NCBI GenBank assembly: GCA_902702965.1
Contig: CACRXP010000010.1
Coordinates: 2,015,962 to 2,079,961 of the forward strand
Source of the DNA: Spirometra erinaceieuropaei
Lineage: Eukaryota; Platyhelminthes; Cestoda; Diphyllobothriidea; Diphyllobothriidae
Direction of reading: 5' to 3'
DNA: 64,000 bases
The notes beneath the pieces were generated by a model. It worked only from the letters and a program-made list of their open reading frames with translations, ran no database searches and had not been told where the DNA came from. This document shows positions 1-11,900 of the stretch, in pieces. Positions within the stretch are counted from its first letter, which is position 1. The number at the start of each line of letters is the position of its first letter. The position numbers and the translations under genes were made by a program.

Positions 1-515
1 CCGCGTTTCACATTTTCATCTTCTACGTACCTGAATGGGTCTGAGTTAGTAAAATTTTGCGATGGATGTGGATTACTTTGTACGTTTCACGAGGAGCATT
101 GGTGAACGGAGATGTGCGATGGCGTATGTATGGACATCATACGGTCTTAAGAATCTCACAATTATGAACTTCTTGAAAGCCTAAATACTCGCAGTATTCG
201 GGTATAAAATGTAAAGACAATGTCATTTTTTACCAAAAATTAAAAGAGAACATATTTTTGTGCATGATTTCTATAGAAATGGAAATGAATGTGAAAAACA
301 CATGCTAATCTAGTAGTATTTTTTTTACCGAGAATGGCTTCAATGGGAGGCTCAAAAGGATTGCATTCAAAAGCCGACATCCTGGCGAGCCCGAAATACT
401 ATGGGATTACGTGGCGTGATAAACAACATTAGAAACCCGCCTAAGTAATCATTCCTAATCGAAAACGCATTTCAGGATTTCGGTCAACATTTCACCAGAT
501 CGTTCACGCACTGCA
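1..515. mobile_element. TA-flanked inverted-arm element, right part (truncated by window edge)
   Basis: This is the interior and right arm of the same roughly 1 kb element found complete at 39401-40396 and 56853-57851. The stretch near 50-160 matches the central spacer of those copies (the 'aaaattttgcgatggatg' region), and 330-513 matches their right arm, ending in the inverted terminal motif ...GTTCACGCACTG. The left arm lies outside the window. The flanking TA has decayed to CA. No coding capacity is seen, so this is a non-autonomous copy. Confidence 0.75.
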
Positions 516-729
516 TAACGCAGCACATACATGGGCCATTCTGTCAGCTGAGATTGTCGGCACACATCCCAGTCATCTCAGCGACCACTGCCGCCTGAAC
601 CAGCAGTTCGATGTTCTGTACAGAGTATACCCCCACATACTAGTGTCCTTCGTCTCCTTCTACAAATCACGCGCCTTGACTTGATTATAGTGGAACTAAT
701 CGTGTGGAAATGTCCGACCCTCTCGAACG

Positions 730-1150
730 ACCATAGTGGAAGCAGAAACGGTGACTTGCTCAGGAGTTTATAGTGCCAGCAGACTTGCGTTTCATCTACC
801 ACACTCTCTCCTCCTCCCCCGCCTGAGCCCAGTGTCAAGAAAACCGGAGACGAGGGAGGCCGCAGGTGGATGGCTCGGACGGATCCTCATCTTGGCGCTC
901 CACTCCGCACCCCCTGGTCCACACAACAAATGACCAGGATTTTGGCCACAAAACAACGGGTTGATTGCAGTGCTCCCAGTTGTGCGACGACTGCCGACAA
1001 CAGGGTCTGCCAGCGCACCACATAAATGTTGACATTTGCTATTGCACACAGATAACACCTGCGAGAATCCGATGTGGTCCCGTGTTGGTCCAGCGCACAT
1101 AACACGTGGCGCGTTTGGTGGACAAACACACGCACACACACACGCCTGAT
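730..1150 (+). repeat. Interspersed repeat family A, copy 1
   Basis: Closely related to 17690-18160 and 46930-47300 in this window. Shared landmarks in order are 'ggtgacttg', 'tttatagtgccag', the CT-rich block 'actctctcctcctcccc', 'accggagacgagggagg', and 'ccctggtccacacaacaaat'. Reading frames on both strands here are by-products of this GC-rich repeat. Its class (SINE, MITE or part of a larger element) is not resolved. Confidence 0.7.
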
Positions 1151-1429
1151 CCGCGCACGATGGGCCAGGTTCACACAGAGCAGAGGGAACCTCTCGTAAC
1201 CCATCTGAATGGGTCTGCCATACTGAGAGGGAAACGCAGAGCACCACTGTCAGTGCTTGAGACAATTTCTCCGCTTACGTGCACAGCAATGACCAGTCAA
1301 TTGGCCGCTTTTCTGGTTACGACTTTTAAAGCACAGTAGCTCGACCGTCGGTCTAGACTATGTCCACTGTGTGATCCATAGCGGGGTGAAAGAAGAGGCT
1401 ATGACTTGCGCGTTAATTAGTTTACACTG

Positions 1430-1770
1430 ATAGTCGATCTGCGCAGCATCTGCCATACTCTCTCCTCCTCCCCCACTTAGGCCCGGTGTTATGACCAGAT
1501 CAAGAAGACCGGAGACGGGGGAGGTCGCAGGTAGCTGGCACGGCGTAAACCCTCATCTAGGCGTACAACCACATTCCCCTGGTGCACAACAAACACTTGA
1601 GTGGAATTTTATACCACAATAAATGCGGAAGGGTTGGCAGCGTGAACCGGCGGCTGAGCCTGCCGCCACAGTCCAATTTTGACATTTGTTCTGGGTGCGC
1701 ATTCCCGATAACGCCTGTCGGACTCCGATCTAGCCCCCCCCCTCCCCCCTGTTAGTCCAGCGCATCTAAG
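1430..1770 (+). repeat. Interspersed repeat family A, copy 2
   Basis: A second copy directly downstream and in the same orientation as copy 1. It starts at 'gcgcagcatctgccatactctctcc' type sequence, then 'agaccggagacgggggagg', and ends in a C-rich run and 'gttagtccagcgcat', which also occurs near the end of copy 1. Confidence 0.65.
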
Positions 1771-2369
1771 GTGGAGAATACGCCATGGTGCAATGAGACG
1801 GTCTCCCCAGATTCAACCCCACTTCGTGTTCTCTCTCCCATGCACCATTTGACTGTTCGGGCCGCTTGGTCACTTGACGCCGGGATGCAGCTGCCTAAAT
1901 CATTGTGGACACAGTAAATGTCAGCCGACTCAGTGCTGCTAGGTTTTTTGACCAAAATCGCATACATGCATGATGCTGCGGGCTGAGAAGCAGCTACACT
2001 TTCGGGCAGTTAATGAAAATTTTGTAACGTGGTCCATAGTAAGAAAGCCGTTCGAGCACAGATCCATAGTAATTATCCCGATCGATTGATCCTCTGAACA
2101 CCCGACGAGAATCAACAGGGTTTGGAAAATACAGGACTGATTGCATGAATTTGATTATAGTAGGAGGTATGAAACTTCATTTTTTCAAAAACACGGGTGT
2201 ACAAGGGGTGGGGGGAGGAAGGAACATCATGAAGTGGGCGCAACCGCACAGTAAACATAACTGTACTTCCTCAGCCCCAGCACCTTCCGATAGTCAAATG
2301 TGTGCTCTTCAGTGCAATTCGATTGAACGTTTTGCGGTCGAATCTTATTTTGTGCTATACCTTTAGTAG
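1771..2369. other. No recognised feature
   Basis: Short unconnected reading frames only. I see no conserved protein, RNA gene or repeat shared with the rest of the window. Confidence 0.5.
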
Positions 2370-2450
2370 ACAAGCCTAAGCCTAACCCCTAGCTCCTAAC
2401 CTTAGCACCTAACCTCAAGCCCTAAGTCTAGCCCCGACCCCTTACAGGTA
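2370..2450 (-). repeat. Degenerate telomere-like tract (CCTAA)n
   Basis: Irregular CCTAA / CCCTAA / CCTAACC units on the plus strand, that is TTAGG(G)-like units on the minus strand. TTAGGG is the flatworm telomere repeat. The units are diverged, so this is an interstitial relic and not a chromosome end. Confidence 0.5.
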
Positions 2451-2765
2451 CGGCTACGAAATAAGAACTTGCCCGTTTGGGTATCTAGGATTTTGTCTGC
2501 ACCAGTGAGCAACAATATGACGCCTAGCACGAAAGTTATTAATGAATTTATAACTCATTTGTAACTTGGGTTTTCCTTCATAGGTAGTTTTCGACTTAGA
2601 GGTTTATAGTAGCATACCTGAGTAAACTGCTCAACAAAGCTAAATTCAGAGCGTGATAAAGAGAAATTCTGCTAAACGATGCGACTTTCTTGTTTAACTT
2701 CGAAAATATAACCCAAAACCACTAATTGTAGAATCACCAACTTTGACATAACTTTGAAAAACCCC

Positions 2766-3245
2766 ACGACCACAATGAGATTCGAACCCACGACAGCAAG
2801 GTGAAGGCTTGATTACGGCTAAAACTATAACCACCGGACCTACGAGGTTCCACCGGGAGCCCCATTTTCGTAGTCAAGGTTTTTCCTTGTCGTCGTCGGT
2901 TCGATTCCCACAGAGGTCGCCGAGTTTTTCACAGCTTATTTAAAATAAAGTGTCCAAAGTCTGCCATAGAGTCATTTAGTTATATGAGCATGGTAGTTAT
3001 CTGGTGGATGCCAGATGGATTGCTTAGAAAATCCTGCTTGAGTAGTCAGCTTACTTTCTCATATTTTGTGGATTCCAGATGTTGTAGTAGGCTGGGCGGG
3101 TAACTTGATCCAAATGTGTTTAAACTCACGGCTTCCGGTGGGCCTCGTAGCTGAGGTGACCTAATCGCTTTCTGTAGACAAGCCTTCCTCTTGCTATGTT
3201 GCGATGGAATCGTACTGAGGTCGCGGAGTTTTTCACACTTTGGTC
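2766..3245. repeat. tRNA-like SINE cluster (second SINE type)
   Basis: Three related segments. On the minus strand, 2870-2765 reads 'cctcgtaggtccggtggtta' and later 'gtgggttcgaatctc', which look like pol III A and B boxes. On the plus strand, 3138-3235 reads 'gggcctcgtagctgaggtg' and ends 'gaggtcgcggagtttttcac'. A third, partial plus-strand tail at 2885-2935 has 'ggttcgattccc' and the same 'gtcgccgagtttttcac' ending. The shared tail and box spacing suggest a tRNA-derived SINE family present in inverted orientations. None folds as a functional tRNA by eye. Confidence 0.5.
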
Positions 3246-5200
3246 AGAATGAATGCCTCATTCTTCCAGCATGGCCGTCGACGCAGTTTAAATGACTTCA
3301 GTTAGTGAACCGGAAGCCCGAAAACCGAGGAAACGTCTTTCCAAATGCTTATCTGCCTTGTTTACTTAAATTCAAGTGCAAGTTTCAATAATGATTCTCG
3401 GCCTTGGTCACTGTCAATCGTGTGCCGACAAGACGAAGTCCAACCGTACCTCTGGTTTACTAACAAACGTTCGGTAGCAAGGGTATCTATCTAAATTAGT
3501 GCATCGCACTTCGCCCACGAACAATAACACCCACAATTACGCCGACCTTGACACATCAGGACGTTTCTGTGGAAGAATGTCTGCACACTGTGATACAAAG
3601 CCTAGCAGACTCAGTGCAATACAGATGATGTTATGGAAAGTGGGCTGGTCATCTACGAACAAAATCCCGACGCGCAAAACTATACAGGAACATTAAACGG
3701 CTAGACGAAAACAGGGCATAGTTAGGTGTCCCTGGACTTTACTGGCTTCCAGGTGTTATCTACCTTATGCAAACTTCCCAAAACACAAGTAGGTAACGTA
3801 TACACTTAGAGCCACGTAGACGTATGTTCACCATATGGTGATGAGGCCGCGCCTACGTGGGCTTCGATGCGGACGAGTTTATTCCTACATGGGATTTTAG
3901 ATGTGAGCCATGAACGATAGACTGCCCAAGTACGCAATAATAATGCGGCTCAAGTATCCGGGCTGCTTAGCGGAGATAGAGTTTGTATTTACTGCTGTAT
4001 ATTATTAGCTCGAAATACTGTCAAATTCTGCTTAGGTTACAAGTGGCCTCGCTAAACTGGCAATGTTTTCTAAGTAGCAGGTTAGCAGACGACATGAAAT
4101 TCGTCAGAAGAACTTTCCGCTCGCTCGTACGTAGGAATTCGGTCAATTTACCACACTCTATGCAAATTAACTAGACGTAGCATGTCTTGAGAAGTTAAAG
4201 TGGCCAATATGACGCTGCGGATGGTGTCTAAAATGGAGATAATCAACTTATTTTTGTCTACAGCAGGAGCATGCATAAATTCGCATAAATATCCGTATTA
4301 GGCAAGAGAAAAATGACTAGTTCTTTATTGACGGAAGGACATTATGGGCAAAGGTAAGGGATGCTGCGTCGGTCATTTTTATCTTATTAGCACTCGTTAG
4401 CTAGCCACACTCCCGGCTTCCAACACCTGAGCCTCGACCCAGCGTTCCTCGGTCATCGAGTGTTAGTAAGTTCCACAATGGATCGGGAATATCGAACAGG
4501 TTGTCGGTCTGTTCACCAGGCCGTTCACCAAGTGCGTTTACCAAGCAGTTACACATAAAACGAATACAGTTGGGAGCCTGAATGTACAAGGCTACAATTT
4601 GTTGGAGTCCAAAGTCATTGAATGAGCAAGTAGTTGAGCAATGAACTCGCAAATAAAACAGTATCATAAAATAAACTCGAGGCGTATGCGTAGGTCAATA
4701 TCTCCGTTAACAACCGCCTCCCGTTTCGCGTATACATACTACTGACTAGATAAGTCAGAATAACCAGTTGTGCATCAGACAAAAGAATATAATCCACTTT
4801 AACACATTCCATATGACACTTTTTTTACAAAAGGAACGACCACGGAGCAAAGGACGTCACTAGACGCCTTGCTGGTAAGTACTGTGTACTCAAGGACTGA
4901 CTAACAACACCGTACGCCCTCATTCACTTGCGCGTGGTAAAGCTGCAATCGTCCCTGATTTAACCGGACTCGGCGATATCGCGGACTTCAAATGTTTACG
5001 CGTGATGATCAACGTCACCTGACCCGAAGACCTCGACCGGACGACATTTCGACCGTCACGACTAACGAGGTCCGCTACCACACCACGTGACTTACGCGTG
5101 AACTTGCTTATCGTGAGGCAGGCATACGCTACACTAACTTCTCGCCCTCCTCCCATGCCCACTGAATGCTACTGAGGACCAGTGGCTGGCACGCGACCTG
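3246..5200. other. No recognised feature
   Basis: Only short frames without recognisable similarity. The minus strand near 5040-5110 carries a 'cgtcacgactaacgag'-like stretch that distantly resembles the end of repeat family A, but it is too decayed to call. Confidence 0.45.
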
Positions 5201-5388
5201 TTCCCTAACTCAGCACGCATACAGCCTCGTCCGAGGGCTGTCTCGGATCACACGCATGTGAAAATGGCGTAACAGTATGTGGCTCAGTTCAGAGTATGAG
5301 TGACTTACCACGCCAGTGGATAATCTAGTAAATGATGCCCCATCAGGCGTCACGATAGGCCACGAGAATGACTTCCCCGTAATCGGCT

Positions 5389-5640
5389 TTAATTGCTTCC
5401 CTCTACCATACCCCAGTGGCGTGCCCGAATCCAACCGAGCGAAAAGTAAAGTGAATGAATTGACTGCAATAATTTCTGCTTCGTCAAACTCAAATGTTTG
5501 GTTAGACCTGACGAATGAGCCCCGACTTGGCAGCTGGAGTCTTTCCTCCTCACTGCCGCTGCGTGCTCCGCCACCCGTATCGGAAGTAGTCTTCCGGTTT
5601 CGCCGAAATAGTTGCTTTGCTCACAACTTCATGAGACCCG
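5389..5640 (-). pseudogene. Penelope-like element relic: GIY-YIG domain tail
   Basis: Reading 5640 down to 5389 gives peptide pieces equivalent to the C-terminal half of the PLE GIY-YIG nuclease, in two frames: an AEHAAAVRRKDSS segment and then FEFDEAEI. The same phrases occur on the plus strand at 5820-5935 (AEQVIAERTKDASS, FKFDEAEI) and on the minus strand at 58940-59040. The copy is frameshifted and lacks the reverse transcriptase, so it is inactive. It is head to head with the plus-strand fragment that follows. Confidence 0.6.
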
Positions 5641-5809
5641 GTAAACGACTCCAGATGTTTGTTGCCGTGGCAACGGGGCTTTCACACTACGGTCTGGCGC
5701 CTTATGGTTGTCTCCAGTCTGTGTCACTCCAATTCCGTGGGGTGTGAGAAGGCGGTCGACGGACTCTCAGGCATTTTCCACGCACGGGAGGGTTCACAAA
5801 GATTTGGGG

Positions 5810-6420
5810 CCGGTCGAACGCGGATGGCCGAGCAGGTAATAGCAGAGAGGACGAAAGACGCAAGCTCTCAGGCCGCGGCTCATTCGATGGGACCCAGCCA
5901 TACATTCAAGTTTGACGAAGCAGAGATTCATGCTAGAGGTGACAACCGCGCTAGCTGTGAACTACTCAGCAATGCTTTTCTGGTCCTCCGTCAATCAACA
6001 AGCGCAACGACCTCCCCGCTCCATATACGGCACAGAGACTTTGTCTAGGCAAGGTAGTTAGCCGCGTTGAGAGCGTGCGGATGGTCACCGTTCCTGGTGT
6101 CAATGTCAAATTGCGCGAGTCCGCACTGATGACGGATTCCGACAGTCAGCAACTCGACTGCGTGCGATGGGCGTGGGGACCGATAATCACACAAGCGCAT
6201 AGCAACCGCATGCCTCAACACCTTGCCAGTCGAGCCGTGATGTACTTTGGGTTGTCAACTGTGATAGGCATGTACCGACCTAGCAACCGCATCCTATAAG
6301 TACTGCAACACCTGCACAACTTACCACACTTACTTGTCTCTGATGATAGATCCCAGTGAGAACCCGAAACGTCAAACTAATAAAGCTCTTGATCCAGCGA
6401 TCGTGTCTTCTCCTTCGCGA
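5810..6420 (+). pseudogene. Penelope-like element 3' part: GIY-YIG tail and terminal region
   Basis: 5820-6048 encodes the end of a PLE nuclease domain (RMAEQVIAERTKDASSQ, then HTFKFDEAEI, then a degenerate SINKCN-type segment) and stops at 6048. The non-coding tail 6240-6420 matches 30960-31120 (plus) and 58600-58430 (minus): a TATAAG box at 6295-6300, a hammerhead-like core at 6340-6373, then 'aataaagctctt' and 'gcgatcgtgtcttc'. The fragment is 5'-truncated. PLEs copy themselves using an RT and a GIY-YIG endonuclease; this copy keeps only the end. Confidence 0.65.
6340..6373 (+). ncRNA. Hammerhead-ribozyme-like motif H1 (PLE tail)
   Basis: CUGAUGA at 6340-6346 and GAAACGUC at 6366-6373, 45 nt after a TATAAG box. 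The bases just before CUGAUGA (UUGUCU) can pair partly with those after the putative cleavage site (AAACUAAU). Stem II is broken in this copy (AGAUCC against GAACCC), so catalytic activity is doubtful. Confidence 0.5.
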
Positions 6421-6839
6421 CTACTTCCTGGAACTCGCCTCTACTAGTTAATCAATGCTATTCCGTCAGAATGCAGGAACGCAAGAATTATGTTTGCTTC
6501 GCCATTTTTCCAGAGGGGTATTTTTGCATCCGCCGATATCAACAGCTGGTAGACAGCTTCGTTAACCAGCACATTAAGGGCAATTAATCTAGTCTCCTTC
6601 CCGTCTAAGTGTTATCAACGCTACCTATGATAGGATTGCATAGACAACCACGCGGCCGCCTCATTACCTCTTGTCGCAAAGTTGATATGATGGGGGTATC
6701 ACACGAATCGACCCTGCCAATAGAAACAAGTTTCACCAAGGACCATAATTTTCATCATGTTGTGAACCAGTTCCCGATAGGCTAGGCCGGCTCTTCGCTC
6801 CGACCGGTTGCTTAATGAAGTACCTTAAAGGTACATAGA
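6421..6839. other. No recognised feature
   Basis: No conserved frame or repeat recognised. Confidence 0.45.
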
Positions 6840-7115
6840 GTCCTGGTTAATATGCGTTGTGGACCAGGCGGCAGTGGTGGTATGCCTAGGTGCGGGCTCA
6901 TTCGCCGTGCCATCCGCCTGCGCCCTCTCTCACCTCCGGTCTTCTTGACGTCTCTACACCGAGCCCGGGTGAGGGAGGAGTGCGGTAGGTGCTGTGCAAG
7001 TTCACCATCACCATAAAATAATCCACGTACAAGTCATTGTGCCTGTCCTCAGAATGCTATGAAGCACACGGTGGGCGTCGTCAGTCACGACGGTCAAACT
7101 GTCGGGCGGCACGCT
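6840..7115 (-). repeat. Interspersed repeat family A, copy 3
   Basis: Inverted relative to copies 1 and 2. The plus strand shows 'cgccctctctcacctccggtcttcttga', 'gtgagggaggagtgcggtagg', 'ttcaccatcaccataaa', 'caagtcattgtgcctg' and 'gtgggcgtcgtcagtcacgacgg'. The same order is seen at 62330-62525, 62770-62960 and 63590-63780. Confidence 0.65.
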
Positions 7116-8958
7116 TTGGAGACACACTGGACGCCCTCGTCCCTCCACTCCGCCGTCCGAACCAGATACTCCAGTGTGACATTATGGATGGCATCTGAGT
7201 CACAGTTGACGAGGTGGAGCAGGCGCCACGCTCGTAGAACGATCTGTCTCCCTTAAAATGTCCGTCCCACAAGTGGACACCTCATACGGCCCAGAGAGCT
7301 TAGTTCATTTCCATCAATGACTGAAGACCCAAGAAACACCTAGGTGTCCTCTCAGACGTTATCGACCCTCCTTTCAAACTGACCGGCTCTCGGCAGCCTT
7401 CAATTCGACAGCACAACTGGACTCGTAGTGCAACGATAACTCCCAAACTACCTCAGCCGTCTTACCCAGGTAATCAAGGTATCGCAGCGAGTGCGGACCA
7501 TTTGGATACTTCACTCCGGGGATGGTCATAAGACAAGGGTGATTAGACATCCCCATTCTTTGCATGTGCTGCACGCAAAACCGTACAGGAGGGCAGACCG
7601 AACGGATACCATGTACACGATTGTTGCGATAGAGTTATCGCAACAGGCCCGTGCACAATTCCCAAAGCTTCCGAAAGCCCTGTTATTGGCATAAACAGTC
7701 GCATTCTGTCTAACAGCAACTTCGCTGTGAGGTTGGAACGATTGCTCAGTCACCTCAAGTAGGGGCGAGTGTCAAAACTAGACTGCTCAATTTCTGCTGA
7801 TACCGTCCTCTCTAGGCGTCCGGTTTTTGTGCAATCTCAGCGTTACGTCGATGATCTACCACCAGGAAGGAAGGGAATATGAAGCTGCATGGGCTAGAGT
7901 AAACTCTGCTGCAGAAGCAGGGACCGAGAGATTGGTCATCTAAATTTGGAAGGCGCTCGACTGCGCATGTTAACGCGCCACTTTGGTCCTACCGGTAGGA
8001 GGTCGCGGACGGTCACTCATTGCGGGGAGGGGGTACCACTGAATTGGCTAGCCATTTAGCAGAATTTTCAAGAATGTCCGTGGCAATGCGAACTCCCAAG
8101 CCCACGCCGACTACTGTCTACAGACGTGCAGACGAAAGTTACAGTCGTCGATCCCTGTGTAGATTATCACCACCTACTCTTGCGAATGAATCGTGTCGGA
8201 GCACCATTCACGTCACCGAACCATTGTCAAAATCAGGGTCTCGTTAGAGGAATTCCTAAGTCAGTATGCAGCCCTTTTGTAGCTAGTCGGAGGGTCGCAT
8301 CCTCATAGTCAGTCCAGAAATCAATGCCATATGGCGACAACTTGATCACGTCAGTCGACTTCAAGTGTCGTCTGTAACCAAGCCCACATTGTCGATGGTT
8401 TAATTGGAGGAGTGACCAAGTTATCACCGCTTAACTGTTAATCTGAAGGACCGTTGGCCCCTGTGCACAGTACACGAGAGTTCGCAAGTACGTCCAAGTG
8501 CCGCCGTCTCAATCAATGGCAAGTTAAATGTCCGCGGCGGTAATGTGAAAAGTGTAGTAGCGTTTGTACGACCCGTTCCACCGACGAGCCGAATATATCG
8601 TAGGCTCGCAGCCACATGTGCCTAAAATCTGGCCAATAGCATTTACGAGCAGGGAAGGACTCTTCCGCGCGCGCGAGGACGGGAGGGGCTGAAATAACCA
8701 ATGGATTCATTTGCGATCATCTGGCGGCAAAAAAGTAGGCGAGTAAACACTCCTCCCATGATGCGATCTTCATACTATTGGAAATTCAGCGATCTCACCA
8801 AACCCAAGGAGAAGGATGGTCGAAAAAGCGCGCAAATCTCACATCAATAGCTACTATAAAAGCGTCAAAAGTATGCAACAGAGTTCAGGAATCGAAGGAT
8901 GGAGCATGTGCCGGCTTATGTACAGAATAACTGGCATTACGAAAGAGGCGCGCTTAAC
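7116..8958. other. No recognised feature; 3' flank of romo1 at the right end
   Basis: Several frames of 60-75 codons on both strands, none recognisable. The romo1 3' untranslated region must lie at the right end, reading leftwards from 8958. I did not find a clear AATAAA for it. Confidence 0.4.
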
Positions 8959-11900
8959 CTAACAACGAATAGCTGTGCCGATAGCCATAAACATTCCGAA
9001 GGTGCCTCCGCCCTGAATCATAGATTTTCCGACTGTTTGGACGAGCTCCCGGCCGCGAAGTCCAAACCTAAAACGAGGAAGACATAACAGGTGCGGCAGA
9101 TGCAAGGGAAGGAACCAAATTTTGCAAAAAGCGCATAGCAACAGCAAACTCTCAGGACACAATCGGATTTGCTTCACAGAAAAGAAGATAGAACACAAGC
9201 GTAAGGCGGTAGTGATAGTAAAGAAAAACGACAAAGAGGTCGAATTCTACGTACAATGGCAATAAACACCGTTAGGAGCGACTAGAACGAACTGGGTCAC
9301 TAAATCGGTGGATTTGGACATAAAGAGTTCAAAAGACAAAGAATAGTCTAGCCAGATCTCCGAAATGAAAACACCTCGCGCGATTAGTTGCTGTGGGCAT
9401 GCACAGGAACAGATTCGGATATCAAGAGGCCACGATGTTACTGAAGACAGAAAAAACTAAATTGCCGTCGTAGTTAACGCTGATCATGGAATTTTGTAAA
9501 CAGCCGAAGACGCTGATAGACCCATTTCAATATTCTAATCACCAATAACAGCCGCCTACACGTGGCATTCATCCAGCCACGGTTTTTCTAGAGTTGTTGA
9601 TGTTGGGCTGTGTCTGATAACGTTGTCTGAGAACGACCCAACATGGGACGATATATCACGATCTGGACCCAACGTTCATAACGGCAGCGTTACTTCATTA
9701 AATCTAATCAACGTAGTAGGTTGCGATTTTCAAAACGCACTAGCGGACTATGCCCCTGAGGCAGCGGGTTGTAGGCACCACAAAACAGATCATAACTACT
9801 TTTTTGGCGTTGCGATGGTGATGAGCCTCCATGCAGAAATGCAATGTACTGCGTCCAAAATAACCGCGAAGGCCGACAAAAATGGTTTCAAGAGGAGACC
9901 CTCCTGGGTGAAGATGGTCGCCTCGGGTAGAACGATCAGGGCTATCTGCCCGGTCACGGTAGATGGTGAAGTCTTGGGTCGCACTCTCCTAAGAACGTGG
10001 AGGGGAATGATGAAACCGACTGTCGGATCACCCAAGCAGGTAGGACCCTAGCTCTGCTTTATCTTAGCCTCCGGAATCGACGCGACGTCGGTCCAAATAC
10101 GAAATAGCGAGTGTATGAGATAGCTGTAAAAACAACTCTTCCACACGCGTACAAGACATGGCCGATGGGTTTATAAGACAGTAATTGCCTGTATGTATAG
10201 ACCAACGGCGTATGACCCATATTCCCTAGATTTGCTTCGCCGACTGCGCTTCCAGCGAATTACTATGCAGTTGGTTAAAAAATGAACCTACCCGATGTGC
10301 CCTCCATACTCGGAAACTGGAACAGTTTGGCCCTCGGTTGTGTCGACGTGGGATTGAAATAGTTAGAGGTATCATCCCGTCCGAACCGGGTTCTAGCTGG
10401 AGACAGTGCAGAGGTGGCCAAACAAAGACGTGGGCGAACGCAATGAGAGCTGGCTTCGACTGGATCTCTGGCAAGTGGGTGGTTACGGTTCTGACGACGG
10501 GAGACTACGACTGACCAGATCAAATGCAAAGGCCCAATTTACGAAACAGACGAGGGTGGGGTGTGGGCAACAGCATACTTATCTGGCAGTATGACAGCAT
10601 GGATGGCCCACCCGTCAGTCGATGTCTGGGTGCAAACTCAACGCCGTTACTCTCGCGTAGGGCCCTCCAGAGGATCCAGTCAATAGCATAATTGAACAGT
10701 ATGGGTGACAAGATACAACCCTGTCGGACTCCAGACCGAATACCGAACGGTTGGGAAAGATTGTTGCGGACCAGGACTCTCGCAGTAGTGGAGCGATAAT
10801 AAGCCCTGATCATGGCGATTTTTTTGCCGGTACACCATCAACCGCCATTATCCGCCACAGGGACTCACGGTGAACGGAATCGAACGCGGCGGCAAAGTCA
10901 ATGAAGCAGACGGCCGTCGGTTGTTGGTAGCTATGGCCAAATTCGAGAGTGCGCCTCAGTGTAAACATCTGGTCTTCGCATCCACTTCCAGTACGAAATC
11001 CGGCTTGGACGGGCCTCGTCCTTGAGTCACGCACAGCCTGGAATCGCCTGATTACGACAATAGCGAAGATCTTCGCAGCAACATCGATGAGACTCATGCC
11101 GCGGTAGTTCTCGCATCTCGTCTTATCTCCCTTCTTGAGGATAGGTACAAGGATGCCTAAGCCCCAGTCATCAGGAACAACCTCATCTCTCCACGCACGT
11201 TCAATCACCTCATGGAGCCAGGGGGCCAGAGTGTCGACACAAGACTTGAAGATTTCAGCGGGCATACCGTCTTCTCCGGGTGCCTTATTGTTGCGCAACT
11301 TTCGTATGGCATCGGCGACTTCTCCTTCAGGAGGGGGGGGGGGGGTCGCATGGCATTGCATAGGTATGAGAGGGAAAAACTCCGCTGAGGAGGAGAGCAA
11401 GGGCGAGGTAGGTTGGGTATCGAAGTTGAGATGGTGCTCAAAGAGCTCACGCCAGCGCCCGACTTCGGCCGAGTTGTTAGCAATAAAGCCGTCATTCACA
11501 TCGCGAACAGAGTCAGTGTAGCGGGCTTACCGCTAACTTGGCGGATCAGACGGTAGAGCTTTCGGGTGTCACCAACGTTCGAGGCCTGTTCCATGGAGGT
11601 CGCTATTTCAGCCCAATATTGCTTTTGGCCATCCCTGGCCGATTTTGCCGTCATCTTCCGAAGTTGGCGGAAGTAGTAATCGTTGCGGGACCTGGCTCGA
11701 GCCGTCTGAACAGACAACTGCAGGGTTCTTCCGCTGATCCAGTCACTGCGGCGTCGCTGGGTGTATCCAAGGGTTTTCTCAGCTGCCCGATAGGCTGACG
11801 TCTTCAGTGACGACCACTGGTTGCTGATTTCTCCGTCGGCTCGGGTCGTAAAACAGGTCCAAATTTCTCTGCTTAGGGCCTCGGCAGTGCTGGCTTGCCG

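Noticed and set aside
578..1340. Overlapping 60-157-codon frames on both strands
   Set aside because: They fall on repeat family A and its flank; homologous repeat copies do not keep the same frames.
7830..7870. QRYVDDL string on the plus strand, like a PLE YVDD box
   Set aside because: No other RT motif occurs in the expected frame or spacing on either side; probably chance.
9623..10051. 142-codon open stretch antisense in the romo1 intron
   Set aside because: It has no ATG until about codon 65, shows no recognisable domain and lacks clear splice context.
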